From positions 1 through 26,990 of the forward strand of contig CAZBGY010000020.1 of the NCBI GenBank assembly GCA_964491605.1: 26,990 nt of DNA, written 5' to 3'. This document shows, piece after piece, positions 7,825 to 16,100 of this stretch. A program made the translations under genes and the position numbers. This DNA is from DRYS01 sp964491605 (GTDB lineage Archaea; Thermoproteota; CALKCG01; B24; DRYS01). The notes under the pieces were generated by a model that worked only from the letters and a program-made list of their open reading frames with translations, made no database searches and had not been told where the DNA came from. Within the stretch, counting starts at the first letter, position 1, and each line of letters begins with the position of its first letter.

Positions 7825-9327
7825 CTACCTAATAGCTAACGCTATCCCCTCGCTTCTAGGATCATTCGTTAACAGTGTTCGCCCAGTCTTATCGATGACT
7901 GCTACGTGAACATAACCTGGGCTATCATACTGCTTAACCTGTACTGCTTCGATATTCTTCGATAAGGGTGGTTTTAGAGGCTTCTCGACTACTACCCTTT
8001 GCAATCCTCTAGGTATAGTGTATACGAATCTCGGGGCATCTACGGCTTCAGCTGGGCTCATACCATAGGTGAATATGTTTTCGTAGACTCTCAGGTGGAG
8101 TTGCGGTCGTATATCGCCTCCAACGCATCCTATTATATACCTTCCGCTTCCATCTTCGACTGCCAGTATAGAAAGCGTATGTAGAGGCTTTTTGCACGGA
8201 GCCGGGCTATTCGGTAGTCCCTTCTCTTTAGCGAACCCAGTTCCACGATTCTGTACAGGGAAGCCTCCTGCTATAAGGCCTGAACCGAATGGGTAGAATA
8301 AACTCTGTATGAATCCTATAAACGCTCTGCCATCGGATACCATGAAGAATGTCGTATCTCCTCCGCTTATAGTGTTCCCTTTACGTTTCTCTCCGTATCG
8401 AAATGTTTTCAAAGATTGATACGTTACGTAATCCTCTATGTTTATATCCATATAGTTTGGATCTCCTATGAACCTATCCCTAAACTCGTATACCTCCTCC
8501 ACGGGTCTACTCCACGCCTCTATCCTCCTCTTATCGTCGAAGGGTAATCTACCCATATCGAGCTCGTATAGAGCGTTTATCAATTGAAGCGTAGATACTC
8601 CTTGAGTATTGGGTGGTAACTCGTAGAGTATCTTCTCATCAACCTCCATCTTCAACGGTTTAATTCTAATACATCTATGCCTCCTAAAATCGTCTATATC
8701 TGCATCTACGCCTTGATTTCGAAGTTGGGATACGATCTCCTCTGCGAGTTTTCCATCGTAAAATTCGCTCCATCCGTTTGAGGATATGAGCTTCAACGTC
8801 CTAGCCATCTCCCTATTGACTACCAAATCTCCAAGCTTTATACCTTTGAAGTACCTTCTCCATTCATACCTAATTAACTCCTCCTCGTAGGATTTAGATG
8901 AATTCGATAGAAACCAGCCTGCGTTAAACCCGTTGTAGGCTAGATCTACGGCAGGCTTCAGTAATCTATCGAATGGTAGGGAAGCGTATTCTTCGTATAG
9001 CTGACCCCATAGATGTACGAGGCCAGGTATCGTTACGGTTAAAGGTCCCCTAATAGGTTTCTCCTCTAGATATCTGCCGGTATCGAACTTGCTCGGTGAC
9101 TTCCCTGAAGATGCGTAGGCTACGATCTCATCATCGATAAATCCTAGGATAAACCCGTCGCCACCTGGTCCACCCATTTGAGGTTGAACTACCGAGAGTA
9201 CAGCACTTACAGATATAGCTGCATCGAATGCGTTACCTCCATCCTCGAGGATATCTAAACCTACCTTAACGGCTAGTGGATGATCGGCTGTAATCCCTCT
9301 GCATCCTATGGAAACTTTAACCGGCAT
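7825..9327 (-). CDS. Gamma-glutamyltransferase-like Ntn hydrolase (YwrD / cephalosporin-acylase-like branch)
   Basis: 500 residues, covering both subunits of a GGT precursor. N-terminal landmarks are HPLAVKVGLDILEDGGNAFDAA (15-36) and QPQMGGPGGDGF (48-59). The autoprocessing nucleophile is T325 in SGGDTTFFMV, followed by PFGSG and the C-terminal block GCVGGDIRPQ, then DAPRF and DPRSEG. GGT enzymes transfer or hydrolyse gamma-glutamyl groups after self-cleavage at the Thr. No signal peptide is seen, so the enzyme is probably cytoplasmic, unlike classical periplasmic GGT. The canonical Arg that binds the glutamate alpha-carboxylate (R114 in the E. coli enzyme, FREMAP) is replaced in SSGKSP (73-78), so the substrate may not be a gamma-glutamyl peptide. 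It lies 92 bp downstream of the PHP gene on the same strand. Confidence 0.86.
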   Translation of the reverse strand: MPVKVSIGCRGITADHPLAVKVGLDILEDGGNAFDAAISVSAVLSVVQPQMGGPGGDGFILGFIDDEIVAYASSGKSPSKFDTGRYLEEKPIRGPLTVTIPGLVHLWGQLYEEYASLPFDRLLKPAVDLAYNGFNAGWFLSNSSKSYEEELIRYEWRRYFKGIKLGDLVVNREMARTLKLISSNGWSEFYDGKLAEEIVSQLRNQGVDADIDDFRRHRCIRIKPLKMEVDEKILYELPPNTQGVSTLQLINALYELDMGRLPFDDKRRIEAWSRPVEEVYEFRDRFIGDPNYMDINIEDYVTYQSLKTFRYGEKRKGNTISGGDTTFFMVSDGRAFIGFIQSLFYPFGSGLIAGGFPVQNRGTGFAKEKGLPNSPAPCKKPLHTLSILAVEDGSGRYIIGCVGGDIRPQLHLRVYENIFTYGMSPAEAVDAPRFVYTIPRGLQRVVVEKPLKPPLSKNIEAVQVKQYDSPGYVHVAVIDKTGRTLLTNDPRSEGIALAIR

Positions 9328-9419
9328 CTCAAACTTCGTTTCACAGTCTACCTTATATATTAAACGTTATCGAATTCAGATATCTTTACATACAGATCGA
9401 AGCTGAAATCATAGGTATA

Positions 9420-10481
9420 TCATATAGGTGTAGGGTTAGACCATGCTTTCCTACCGTTATAATCCATAATCTCTACTCTAAGGTATTTGGATCCGATCTT
9501 TCCACTCCATGAGAACCCTATTATCCCTCCGCTAGATATCAGGAAGTGTATCCTACCATACCTTGACTCTATTACTATAACTTCTCTTCCATTCTCTACA
9601 TCTATATCGATCGACGATAATATATTCTCGATGTTACGTCTCTCCTCGCGATCCCTCCATAGCCTAACGAACAGTCTTAGATCAGATATAGTTACACCAA
9701 AACCTTTACCGTTAGATGATATGATGGAAACTTTCTCCACAGGGGATGAAGCTATATTCACGTAGTTAGATGAAACCTCTAGAAGCTTTATCTCAGGTCC
9801 CGTCGAAGAGTAGAATCTCCCATCCCTGAAGGCGTGTGCAACTGACTCGCAACTCTCTTCATCTAATAGGAGGGTAACCCATCCGCCTAGGGCATCGATC
9901 GGTGGTAGCACATATCTGTGAGCATCATCTACGGCTAACCCTAGTATACATGGATCCTTGGATAGTATGTTATCCCAGTATGTAAGCGAATATCCTTTAG
10001 ATACTTCGACTTCACAGCCTGTATTGTATATTTCAATGCCTATGTATCCTTTAAGCTCAGCTAGATCTTCATAGGTTAGATTCGACCAGTGCGGATGAGC
10101 TATGAAAGCGAAGCCTCCGGAGCTGGATACCCTATCTATCAGCTCCTGTGGATCGTCTCTAGCTTGAAGTATACTTTCATCTTCAACCATAAGGGCTACT
10201 ATATGGTAGGATTCACCTAGCTTAGATTTACCGGAGGATACCTCTACGCCTGGTATGTATATACAATCGCTAAGCGTATCGATCCTCGTTATCTTCCCAT
10301 GATCCGTCACCGATACTATCTTAAACCCGTTAGAACGATAATATTCCACGACATCTTTCGGAGGTAGCTTACCATCTGAAGCCGTACTGTGACTGTGAAG
10401 CATAGCTCTAGCTTCTATGAAACCTTCGGTGGATAAGCGTTGCATCGATGGATCACGTAGATCTAAATACGTAGTCTGCAT
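9420..10481 (-). CDS. PHP-domain metal-dependent phosphoesterase
   Basis: 353 residues. Residues about 25-195 form a PHP domain with its metal ligands visible: MLHSHSTASDG (H29, H31, D36), VTDHG (D60, H61), GVEVSS (E80), FIAHPHW (H129, H131) and LAVDDAH (D185, D186, H188). About 160 further residues form a beta-rich C-terminal domain of a kind often attached to stand-alone PHP enzymes. Related proteins hydrolyse nucleoside bisphosphates or histidinol phosphate. The exact substrate is unknown. The ATG at 10481 has TTTAAAT immediately upstream, too close to act as a TATA box for that start, so a downstream start such as Met13 (10445) is possible. It precedes the GGT-like gene on the same strand. 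Confidence 0.82.
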   Translation of the reverse strand: MQTTYLDLRDPSMQRLSTEGFIEARAMLHSHSTASDGKLPPKDVVEYYRSNGFKIVSVTDHGKITRIDTLSDCIYIPGVEVSSGKSKLGESYHIVALMVEDESILQARDDPQELIDRVSSSGGFAFIAHPHWSNLTYEDLAELKGYIGIEIYNTGCEVEVSKGYSLTYWDNILSKDPCILGLAVDDAHRYVLPPIDALGGWVTLLLDEESCESVAHAFRDGRFYSSTGPEIKLLEVSSNYVNIASSPVEKVSIISSNGKGFGVTISDLRLFVRLWRDREERRNIENILSSIDIDVENGREVIVIESRYGRIHFLISSGGIIGFSWSGKIGSKYLRVEIMDYNGRKAWSNPTPI

Positions 10482-10597
10482 CTAATTTAAAGGTTGCTTA
10501 TAGATAGAGGCTCGGCTGTCGCAGGCATCCTCATCGAGCCCCTGCTCTTCAGACTGGAGCGGCGAGAAGATTCTTCATCGCCCACGTACATTTATAC

Positions 10598-10996
10598 TCA
10601 GAAAGATCTATTTATGTCTAGCTGTACGGCTATAGGCATTAAATCCCTTAGATTGAATATTCTTCTAAAGTTTATAGGCGATACGAATTCAGCTATCTCA
10701 ATACGTCTACCCTCGATAATAGGATGGATTAAAGCTGATGGTACACCTAGAATCCTTGCTTTAAACATTAAGGCGGGTTTAAACCCTTTAGGCGGCTCCA
10801 GCTTTAATCCAAGCCCTGATTCTACGAGATTTCGAAGTATAGTCGAGGATCTTGGGGATAGAAGTATGTTTAGAGTACCCGGAGCCGGTGTGAACCCGAC
10901 CATATCCCTGACATATTCTTTAAACCATCGGTAGGATGTGAATCTAGCAGCTACACCCTTCCCGCTTACGACTACACCGTATAGGGTTGTTTTCAT
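10598..10996 (-). CDS. ribK: CTP-dependent riboflavin kinase (archaeal RibK, DUF120)
   Basis: 132 residues, the size of the stand-alone domain. Landmarks of the family are LYGVVVSGKGVAARF (5-19) and VGFTPAPGTLNILL (33-46), the CTP/phosphate-binding turn. The C-terminal block is GRRIEIAEFVSPINFRRIFNLRDL with IAEF in the position of the usual IA-P motif. The archaeal enzyme phosphorylates riboflavin to FMN with CTP instead of ATP. It follows the sufB-like gene by 18 bp on the same strand and is likely cotranscribed with it. No helix-turn-helix domain is fused at the N-terminus, unlike in some archaea. Confidence 0.88.
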   Translation of the reverse strand: MKTTLYGVVVSGKGVAARFTSYRWFKEYVRDMVGFTPAPGTLNILLSPRSSTILRNLVESGLGLKLEPPKGFKPALMFKARILGVPSALIHPIIEGRRIEIAEFVSPINFRRIFNLRDLMPIAVQLDINRSF

Positions 10997-11014
10997 ATAA
11001 ACCGCCTTATACCT

Positions 11015-12223
11015 CTAAAGAGCGTAAGCTATTCTCTCCATAACTACGGATAGATAGTCTGCTAACTGCCTTGGTAGCATAGGGAGTTTAGGTTGTAGGA
11101 ACCCCCTAACTACGATCGATTTAGCTTCATCTTCTGTGAAGCCTTTAGCCATAAGGTATAGTATCTCCTCCTCAGCTATCTTACCTACAGCTGCTTCGTG
11201 GGTTAATTGCACATCGTACGCTCTAGCTTCAAGCTCAGGTATAGCTTCTATATGTGATCCATCTGATAGTATTAACCCTCTACACTCTATATGCCCTCTC
11301 ACCCCCCTCACCAAACCCCTTATCCTGCCCCTAGATACTATCCTACTCTCATCCATCGATAGAACCCTAGTTACAATCTCGCCTGATGATCTTGCTGCTT
11401 TAAGCTCGATAGCTCCACCTACATCTATATGTGATGACCCCCTACCCACTATTATCGATGAGAGGTATGCACTACTTCCATCACCTATGAGGTGGACGGT
11501 GGGATACATCTGTATAGAGTCTACTAACGATGTGGTTATATACTGACTTACGAATACGCCTCCGGCATCTACGTATACTGATGTTCTGGGGCGTATATGC
11601 ATACCCCTACTCCAGCTATGTATCATAGTGAACGTTAGGAGCCCCCTCTTTTTAACGTAGAATTCCGAGATACCTATATGCATACCCGGGTTCTCCCTAG
11701 CTACGGTACATCCTGTTAATACGTGTAGTTTAGCTCCCTCACCTACTACGACTATGTTGTGCGGAACTTGGAGTAGGGATGGGCTTCTTAGAAGTAGGCA
11801 TGCCTGTATGGGTGTAGGTATATCGACTCCGTCCTCAACCCTTATATAGTATCCATCCCTCTCGTATAGGAAGGCTGCAGCCGTATACTTATCTAGATCG
11901 ACTGGTACGGCTCTCCAGTAGTAATCTAGGATATCCTCGTCTTTCAATGCTTCGCTTATGGGTTTAACCACCAACCCCTTATACTTGGATGAATAGTACA
12001 TCGCGATATTATCCACCTGGTAGTAGCTTCCACTTCTATCCCTCTCCTTGGAATCAACGCCTACGGACTCCATAATATCTGTGTAATCCTCTAGATCAAG
12101 CCTACCAGAACCTAGGCCGACTGTAAACCTAGATATATCGATATCTAAACCATAAGGTGAAGATTTAGATAGAGCGGATAAAGCTTTCTGTCTGAGGGCA
12201 TCCCTAATCTCTTTTAACCCCAC
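11015..12223 (-). CDS. sufB: SufB/SufD-family Fe-S cluster assembly scaffold protein
   Basis: 402 residues. The beta-helix core ends in the conserved C-terminal block HIECRGLILSDGSHIEAIPE (311-330) and LTHEAAVGKIAEEEILYLMAKG (340-361). C314 and H342 correspond to the SufB residues thought to hold the nascent cluster, and the tail IVVRGFLQPKLP is typical. With SufC it forms the SufBC scaffold that builds Fe-S clusters in the cytoplasm. Only one B/D-type gene is present here, so the complex may be SufB2C2. The start codon abuts the sufC stop exactly (12223/12224). It has the catalytic Cys-His pair of SufB rather than SufD, which is why I prefer SufB. Confidence 0.9.
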   Translation of the reverse strand: MGLKEIRDALRQKALSALSKSSPYGLDIDISRFTVGLGSGRLDLEDYTDIMESVGVDSKERDRSGSYYQVDNIAMYYSSKYKGLVVKPISEALKDEDILDYYWRAVPVDLDKYTAAAFLYERDGYYIRVEDGVDIPTPIQACLLLRSPSLLQVPHNIVVVGEGAKLHVLTGCTVARENPGMHIGISEFYVKKRGLLTFTMIHSWSRGMHIRPRTSVYVDAGGVFVSQYITTSLVDSIQMYPTVHLIGDGSSAYLSSIIVGRGSSHIDVGGAIELKAARSSGEIVTRVLSMDESRIVSRGRIRGLVRGVRGHIECRGLILSDGSHIEAIPELEARAYDVQLTHEAAVGKIAEEEILYLMAKGFTEDEAKSIVVRGFLQPKLPMLPRQLADYLSVVMERIAYAL

Positions 12224-12991
12224 CTATCTTATCCCCTCGCATTTAAAGCATTTTTCGAATCCATGCTCGAGTATATTCGATACTAGGATTTCAGGATCGC
12301 CTCTGCATACTATCCTACCATCCACCATAACGTAGGCTCTCATGGCTTTAATGTATTTGCCTATATAGCCTGTATGGGTTATTATTATCGCAGATCTACT
12401 ATCATCCTCTGATAGATAGCTTGATATAGCCGATCCTACTAGAGCTAGATTCTCCACATCTACGCCTGAATCAGGCTCATCTAACATAAGGAGTTTAGGA
12501 GCTTGTAGGAGTGTGAGCATAAGCTCAGCCCTTTTAATCTCCCCGCCGCTATAGCCTACGTATAGATCCTTATCGAGAAGATAGTCTAGATTCAGTATAT
12601 GCGAATACTTCTCTATGAGTCTACTAGTTTCACCTTTCGTTAAACCCCTCTTTTCGAGTATTTTCTCAGCTAGAAATCTTAGGGTTATACCTCTAATCTT
12701 AGGTGGGAACTGGAAGCCTAAGCTTAACCCAAGCTTAACCCTATCAGACATAGGTAGCTGCGATATGTCAACTCCATCGAATATTATCCTTCCGGATACC
12801 AGCTTATATCTCGGATCCCCTATCAACGTATGGAGGAATGTAGATTTGCCAGATCCATTAGGACCTAGTAGTAGGATAACCTCACCCCTATCCACAGATA
12901 AGTTTAAACCTTTAAGTATATGCGTGGATCCCACATCTACGGATAGATCCTCAACCTTGAGTAGAGTTTTCATATCCTTAGCATCCATCAT
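12224..12991 (-). CDS. sufC: SufC, ABC-type ATPase of Fe-S cluster assembly
   Basis: 255 residues. Walker A is GPNGSGKST (43-51), the signature is YSGGEIKRAEL (147-157), and Walker B is LLMLDEPDSGVDVEN (D171, E172). The YSGGE...KRAE signature and the EPDSG(V/L)D motif are diagnostic for SufC as against importer ATPases. It is a cytoplasmic subunit that drives the SufB conformational change with ATP. It begins ATGATG at 12991, 42 bp after the eS27 gene, and is directly followed by sufB with no spacer. Confidence 0.93.
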   Translation of the reverse strand: MMDAKDMKTLLKVEDLSVDVGSTHILKGLNLSVDRGEVILLLGPNGSGKSTFLHTLIGDPRYKLVSGRIIFDGVDISQLPMSDRVKLGLSLGFQFPPKIRGITLRFLAEKILEKRGLTKGETSRLIEKYSHILNLDYLLDKDLYVGYSGGEIKRAELMLTLLQAPKLLMLDEPDSGVDVENLALVGSAISSYLSEDDSRSAIIITHTGYIGKYIKAMRAYVMVDGRIVCRGDPEILVSNILEHGFEKCFKCEGIR

Positions 12992-13033
12992 ATATGTATA
13001 GAGGTTTCTTATATACCTGCAATATCATGTCAT

Positions 13034-13231
13034 CTACCTTTTCCTAGTCCTAACATACTCTGTATAGTGGCATTTACCACAGTACCATCTGGGTATAGGC
13101 TCCTTGTGGAAAGCCATTATGGATCTGCAACGCGGGCAGTACTCGGCTTTAAGCTTTATAGCCCCAGATCTATAGTCGTATTCGAATAGATGCCATAACC
13201 CTTTCCCCTTGCGTTTACTTGAGCTAGCCAT
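13034..13231 (-). CDS. rps27ae: 30S ribosomal protein eS27 (S27ae type, zinc ribbon)
   Basis: 65 residues. A basic N-terminus precedes a four-cysteine zinc ribbon: C32 and C35 in YCPRCRS, C51 and C54 in YCGKCHYTEY. This is the archaeal S27ae protein of the small ribosomal subunit, matching the ribosomal half of eukaryotic ubiquitin-S27a. Its ATG lies 2 bp after the eS24 stop, and the two genes form the usual pair. Confidence 0.95.
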   Translation of the reverse strand: MASSSKRKGKGLWHLFEYDYRSGAIKLKAEYCPRCRSIMAFHKEPIPRWYCGKCHYTEYVRTRKR

Positions 13232-13233
13232 CT

Positions 13234-13530
13234 CTAGCCGCCTCCAGATTGTTTAGCTTCATTCTTCTTACGTATAAAATCCGGTACTAAACGTTTAGCG
13301 TAATCGATGCTATCGTATACATGGCATAATCCCTCAGATACATTCGTCGACGTCTTAGTAGTGAAGCGTACTATATATACTAGGTTTAGATCAGTATTCA
13401 GCATAGCCGCTATATACTTCCTAACATCGTACTTGATAGGTGTAGGCTTACCCCTATGATCTACTAAAAACCTTATCTCCCTCCTATACAGCAGCGGGTT
13501 GTATCTATCCTCCAGTATCCTTACCTCCAT
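13234..13530 (-). CDS. rps24e: 30S ribosomal protein eS24
   Basis: 98 residues. The N-terminus MEVRILEDRYNPLLYRREI and the following PTPIKYDVRKYIAAMLN are the eS24 signature; the Lys/Gly-rich C-terminus is normal. It is the first gene of the run eS24-eS27-SufC-SufB-RibK and has a good BRE/TATA box at 13561-13575. Confidence 0.95.
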   Translation of the reverse strand: MEVRILEDRYNPLLYRREIRFLVDHRGKPTPIKYDVRKYIAAMLNTDLNLVYIVRFTTKTSTNVSEGLCHVYDSIDYAKRLVPDFIRKKNEAKQSGGG

Positions 13531-13809
13531 ATCCTAGCTATGAAGCATTCACGAATCCAGCTATATTTTAACTTTACCTTTCTTTGCTTATCTCGCTTCT
13601 TCAAAATATACGGTTGAATACCGAGCTTCTTGTAATTCCCTCTAAGAGGCTTACAACCCCCCACCATATAGAGAAAAGATAACGAGAAGTGCTGCGAAGG
13701 TTAACTCTTAGATCGCTGAACACTCTTTAATGTAAAGGGAAAGTTTATCAATAGATTTATCGGCTATCCGGTTAGGATTCACTGTAGCTACACATTCGAG
13801 GGGGTACAC
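13531..13809. promoter_or_regulatory. Divergent promoter region between eS24 and lysY
   Basis: No gene is seen in these 279 bp. On the minus strand 13561-13575 reads AAAGTTAAAATATAG, a strong BRE/TATA box for eS24. On the plus strand AAAGTTTATCAATAG (13740-13754) is the probable TATA region for lysY. The lysY ATG is preceded by GAGGGGG (13798-13804). The middle (about 13590-13730) shows nothing I can assign; no LysW gene or cysteine motif is encoded there. Confidence 0.55.
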
Positions 13810-14859
13810 ATGGTTAAGGTAGCGGTAGTAGGTGCATCAGGATTCACTGGAGGAGAGCTGCTAAGGATACTCCTCATGCATAGATACGTAGAGGTTGAAG
13901 TAGCTACCTCTAGGATGAACGCTGGGGAGTATCTCCATACAGTACATCCGAATCTCAGAGGGTTAACTATGCTTAGGTTCGAGCTGCCTAATATGGATAG
14001 ACTTACGAAATGCGACGTAGTATTCCTTTCAACTCCTGCTAAGGTTTCATCAGAGCTTACACCTAAACTCCTCGAATCCGGGGTTAAGGTTATAGATTTA
14101 AGTCCTGATTTCAGGCTTAAGGATCCTAGCGAATATGGTAGATGGTATAGTTGGAGCCACCCTCATCCAGAGCTACTAGAGGAAGCCGTATACGGTCTAC
14201 CAGAGCTTCATAGAAGCGAGATACGTTCAGCTAGGCTGGTTGCATGCCCAGGATGCACCGCTACAGCAGCTATACTAGGACTCGCACCGTTAGCTAAGGA
14301 GAAGCTTATAGATGAGAATCATCTTATCGTGGATATTAAGATAGGCTCATCTGGAGCTGGGCTTTCTAGAAGCTTATCATCCCACCATTCTGAAAGGGCT
14401 AACGTGGTTAGACCCTACGCTCCAGCCGGGCATAGGCATGTAGCCGAGATAGAGCAGGAGCTTAGAAGGCTTGGAAACCCTGTTAAGGTAGGATTCTCAG
14501 CTCATGCGGTCGATATGGTTAGAGGAATCCTAGCTACATGTCATGTATATCCTACTAGAAGTCTAGATATCAAAGATCTATGGAAGATATACAGAGGATT
14601 CTATAAGGGTGAACCGTTTATAAGGTTTGTAAGGGATAAGAAAGGCTTATTCAGATATCCTGATCCTAAAGCCGTCGTAGGATCCAACTTCTGTGATATA
14701 GGCTTCGATATCGATGAACATACGGGTAGGATCGTAGTTTTATCCGCTATAGATAACCTCGTTAAAGGTGCTGCGGGATCCGCTGTTCAATGTATGAATA
14801 TAATGTTAGGCTTCGATGAAGTTGAAGGTCTCAGAGTACCTAGCCTACATCCGATCTAG
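13810..14859 (+). CDS. lysY: LysY/ArgC: [LysW]-aminoadipate/glutamate 6-phosphate reductase
   Basis: 349 residues. The Rossmann start is VAVVGASGFTGGELLRIL (4-21) and the catalytic Cys is C149 in VACPGCTATAA. IGSSGAG and RPYAPAGHRHVAEIEQEL follow, then the His block FSAHAVDMVRGI. The GHRH block and length of about 350 fit the LysW-dependent LysY type more than classical bacterial ArgC. In many archaea this enzyme reduces the LysW-bound acyl phosphate with NADPH in both lysine and ornithine synthesis. It is followed after 17 bp by lysJ. lysW, lysX, lysZ and lysK are not in the window. Confidence 0.9.
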   Translation: MVKVAVVGASGFTGGELLRILLMHRYVEVEVATSRMNAGEYLHTVHPNLRGLTMLRFELPNMDRLTKCDVVFLSTPAKVSSELTPKLLESGVKVIDLSPDFRLKDPSEYGRWYSWSHPHPELLEEAVYGLPELHRSEIRSARLVACPGCTATAAILGLAPLAKEKLIDENHLIVDIKIGSSGAGLSRSLSSHHSERANVVRPYAPAGHRHVAEIEQELRRLGNPVKVGFSAHAVDMVRGILATCHVYPTRSLDIKDLWKIYRGFYKGEPFIRFVRDKKGLFRYPDPKAVVGSNFCDIGFDIDEHTGRIVVLSAIDNLVKGAAGSAVQCMNIMLGFDEVEGLRVPSLHPI

Positions 14860-14876
14860 GAGGATAAGTATAGGAT

Positions 14877-16100
14877 ATGGACGGCTTGGATGCACATCGG
14901 ATGATAGATGTAGAGAATAGGATACTTGCATCCACGTATAGTAAGATTCCCATAGTAGCGGTTAGAGGTAGGGGGGCTAGAATATGGAGTATCGATGGCA
15001 GGGAGTATGTGGATTGTATGGGCGGCTACGGTGTCGCCCTAGTAGGGCATTGTCATCCAAGGATAGTTGAAGCTATCAGGAAACAATCTGAGAAGCTCAT
15101 AGTATGCCATGGGTCGATATACAACGATGCTAGAGCAGAGTTCCTCGAAAAGCTTATATCGATAGCTCCAAAGGGGCTGGATAAAGTCTTCTTATCGAAT
15201 AGCGGAGCTGAAGCTGTGGAGGCAGCTTTGAAGATAGCTAGGAAATATACTGGTAGGAAAGTTTTCGTATCGATGATGGGTGGATATCATGGTAAGACTA
15301 TAGGCGCTCTATCGGTTACTTGGCGTGAAGATTATAAACGTCCGTTCGAACCATTGATGGGTGAAGTTAAGTTCGCGCCGTACGGCGATATAGATAAGTT
15401 GAAGAGTTTAGCTACCGATGACGTCGCTGCTATCATAGTAGAACCTGTACAGGGTGAATCAGGTGTTAGGATACCTCCAGATGGATACCTCAAGGAGGTA
15501 AGGGAGCTATGCGATGAGAAGGGTATCCTACTCATATTCGACGAGGTTCAATGCGGTTTAGGTAGGACTGGGAAGATGTGGGCATCCCAGCATTGGGGTG
15601 TAACACCTGATATACTATGCGTAGCTAAAGGTTTAGCATCAGGTATACCGATAGGAGCCACCATAGCTCCTAGAGAGGTGATGGATAAGCTATCTATAGG
15701 CGAGCACACATCCACTTTCGGAGGAAACCCTATAGCTTGCGCCGCAGGCTCAGCTACCATAGACGTACTGTTAGTAGAGAAGCTTCCGGATAGAGCTTGG
15801 GAGTATGGATGCATATTCAAACGTATGTTGGAGGATAAGTTATCCAAGTATAAGGTTGTCAGGGAGGTTAGAGGTTTAGGTTTGATGATAGCTTTCGATT
15901 TAAGGCTACCTGCGGTGAAGGATATAGTATTAGGTGCAGCGGCGAATGGCCTCCTCATACTATACTCTGGTAGGACTACGATAAGACTGTTACCACCGCT
16001 AATTATAGGTAGGGAGGAGATAGAGTTCGCCGTATCCATCCTAGAGAAGCTTGTAGCTTCAGAGGAGGAGAAGCTTAAAGCTAGAATGCAAGCCTCCTAG
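14877..16100 (+). CDS. lysJ: LysJ/ArgD: [LysW]-aminoadipate/glutamate semialdehyde aminotransferase
   Basis: 407 residues. Class III PLP aminotransferase: PLP-phosphate site SNSGAEAVEAALK (107-119), GGYHGKTIGA (135-144), PLP-ring Asp D222 in IFDEVQCGLGRTG, and Schiff-base Lys K251 in CVAKGLASGIPIGA. TSTFGGNPIACAA is present. It converts the LysW-linked semialdehyde to LysW-lysine or -ornithine using glutamate. GGAGG overlapping the lysY stop serves the ATG at 14877. The assignment to the LysW pathway rests on the LysY-type neighbour; other acetylornithine-type roles are possible. Confidence 0.9.
   Translation: MDGLDAHRMIDVENRILASTYSKIPIVAVRGRGARIWSIDGREYVDCMGGYGVALVGHCHPRIVEAIRKQSEKLIVCHGSIYNDARAEFLEKLISIAPKGLDKVFLSNSGAEAVEAALKIARKYTGRKVFVSMMGGYHGKTIGALSVTWREDYKRPFEPLMGEVKFAPYGDIDKLKSLATDDVAAIIVEPVQGESGVRIPPDGYLKEVRELCDEKGILLIFDEVQCGLGRTGKMWASQHWGVTPDILCVAKGLASGIPIGATIAPREVMDKLSIGEHTSTFGGNPIACAAGSATIDVLLVEKLPDRAWEYGCIFKRMLEDKLSKYKVVREVRGLGLMIAFDLRLPAVKDIVLGAAANGLLILYSGRTTIRLLPPLIIGREEIEFAVSILEKLVASEEEKLKARMQAS

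Noticed and set aside
7687..7839. About 50-codon plus-strand frame starting MRTLEDLEGV after the TIM-barrel gene
   Set aside because: No ribosome-binding site, overlaps the end of the GGT-like gene and has no recognisable motif; probably chance.
10494..10934. 146-codon plus-strand frame opposite riboflavin kinase
   Set aside because: It mirrors the clear ribK gene on the other strand and encodes a Ser/Ile/Pro-rich translation typical of an antisense shadow.
13531..13809. Possible hidden lysW gene next to lysY
   Set aside because: No frame of about 55 codons with the CPxC...CxxC pattern occurs here or in the other spacers near lysYJ.
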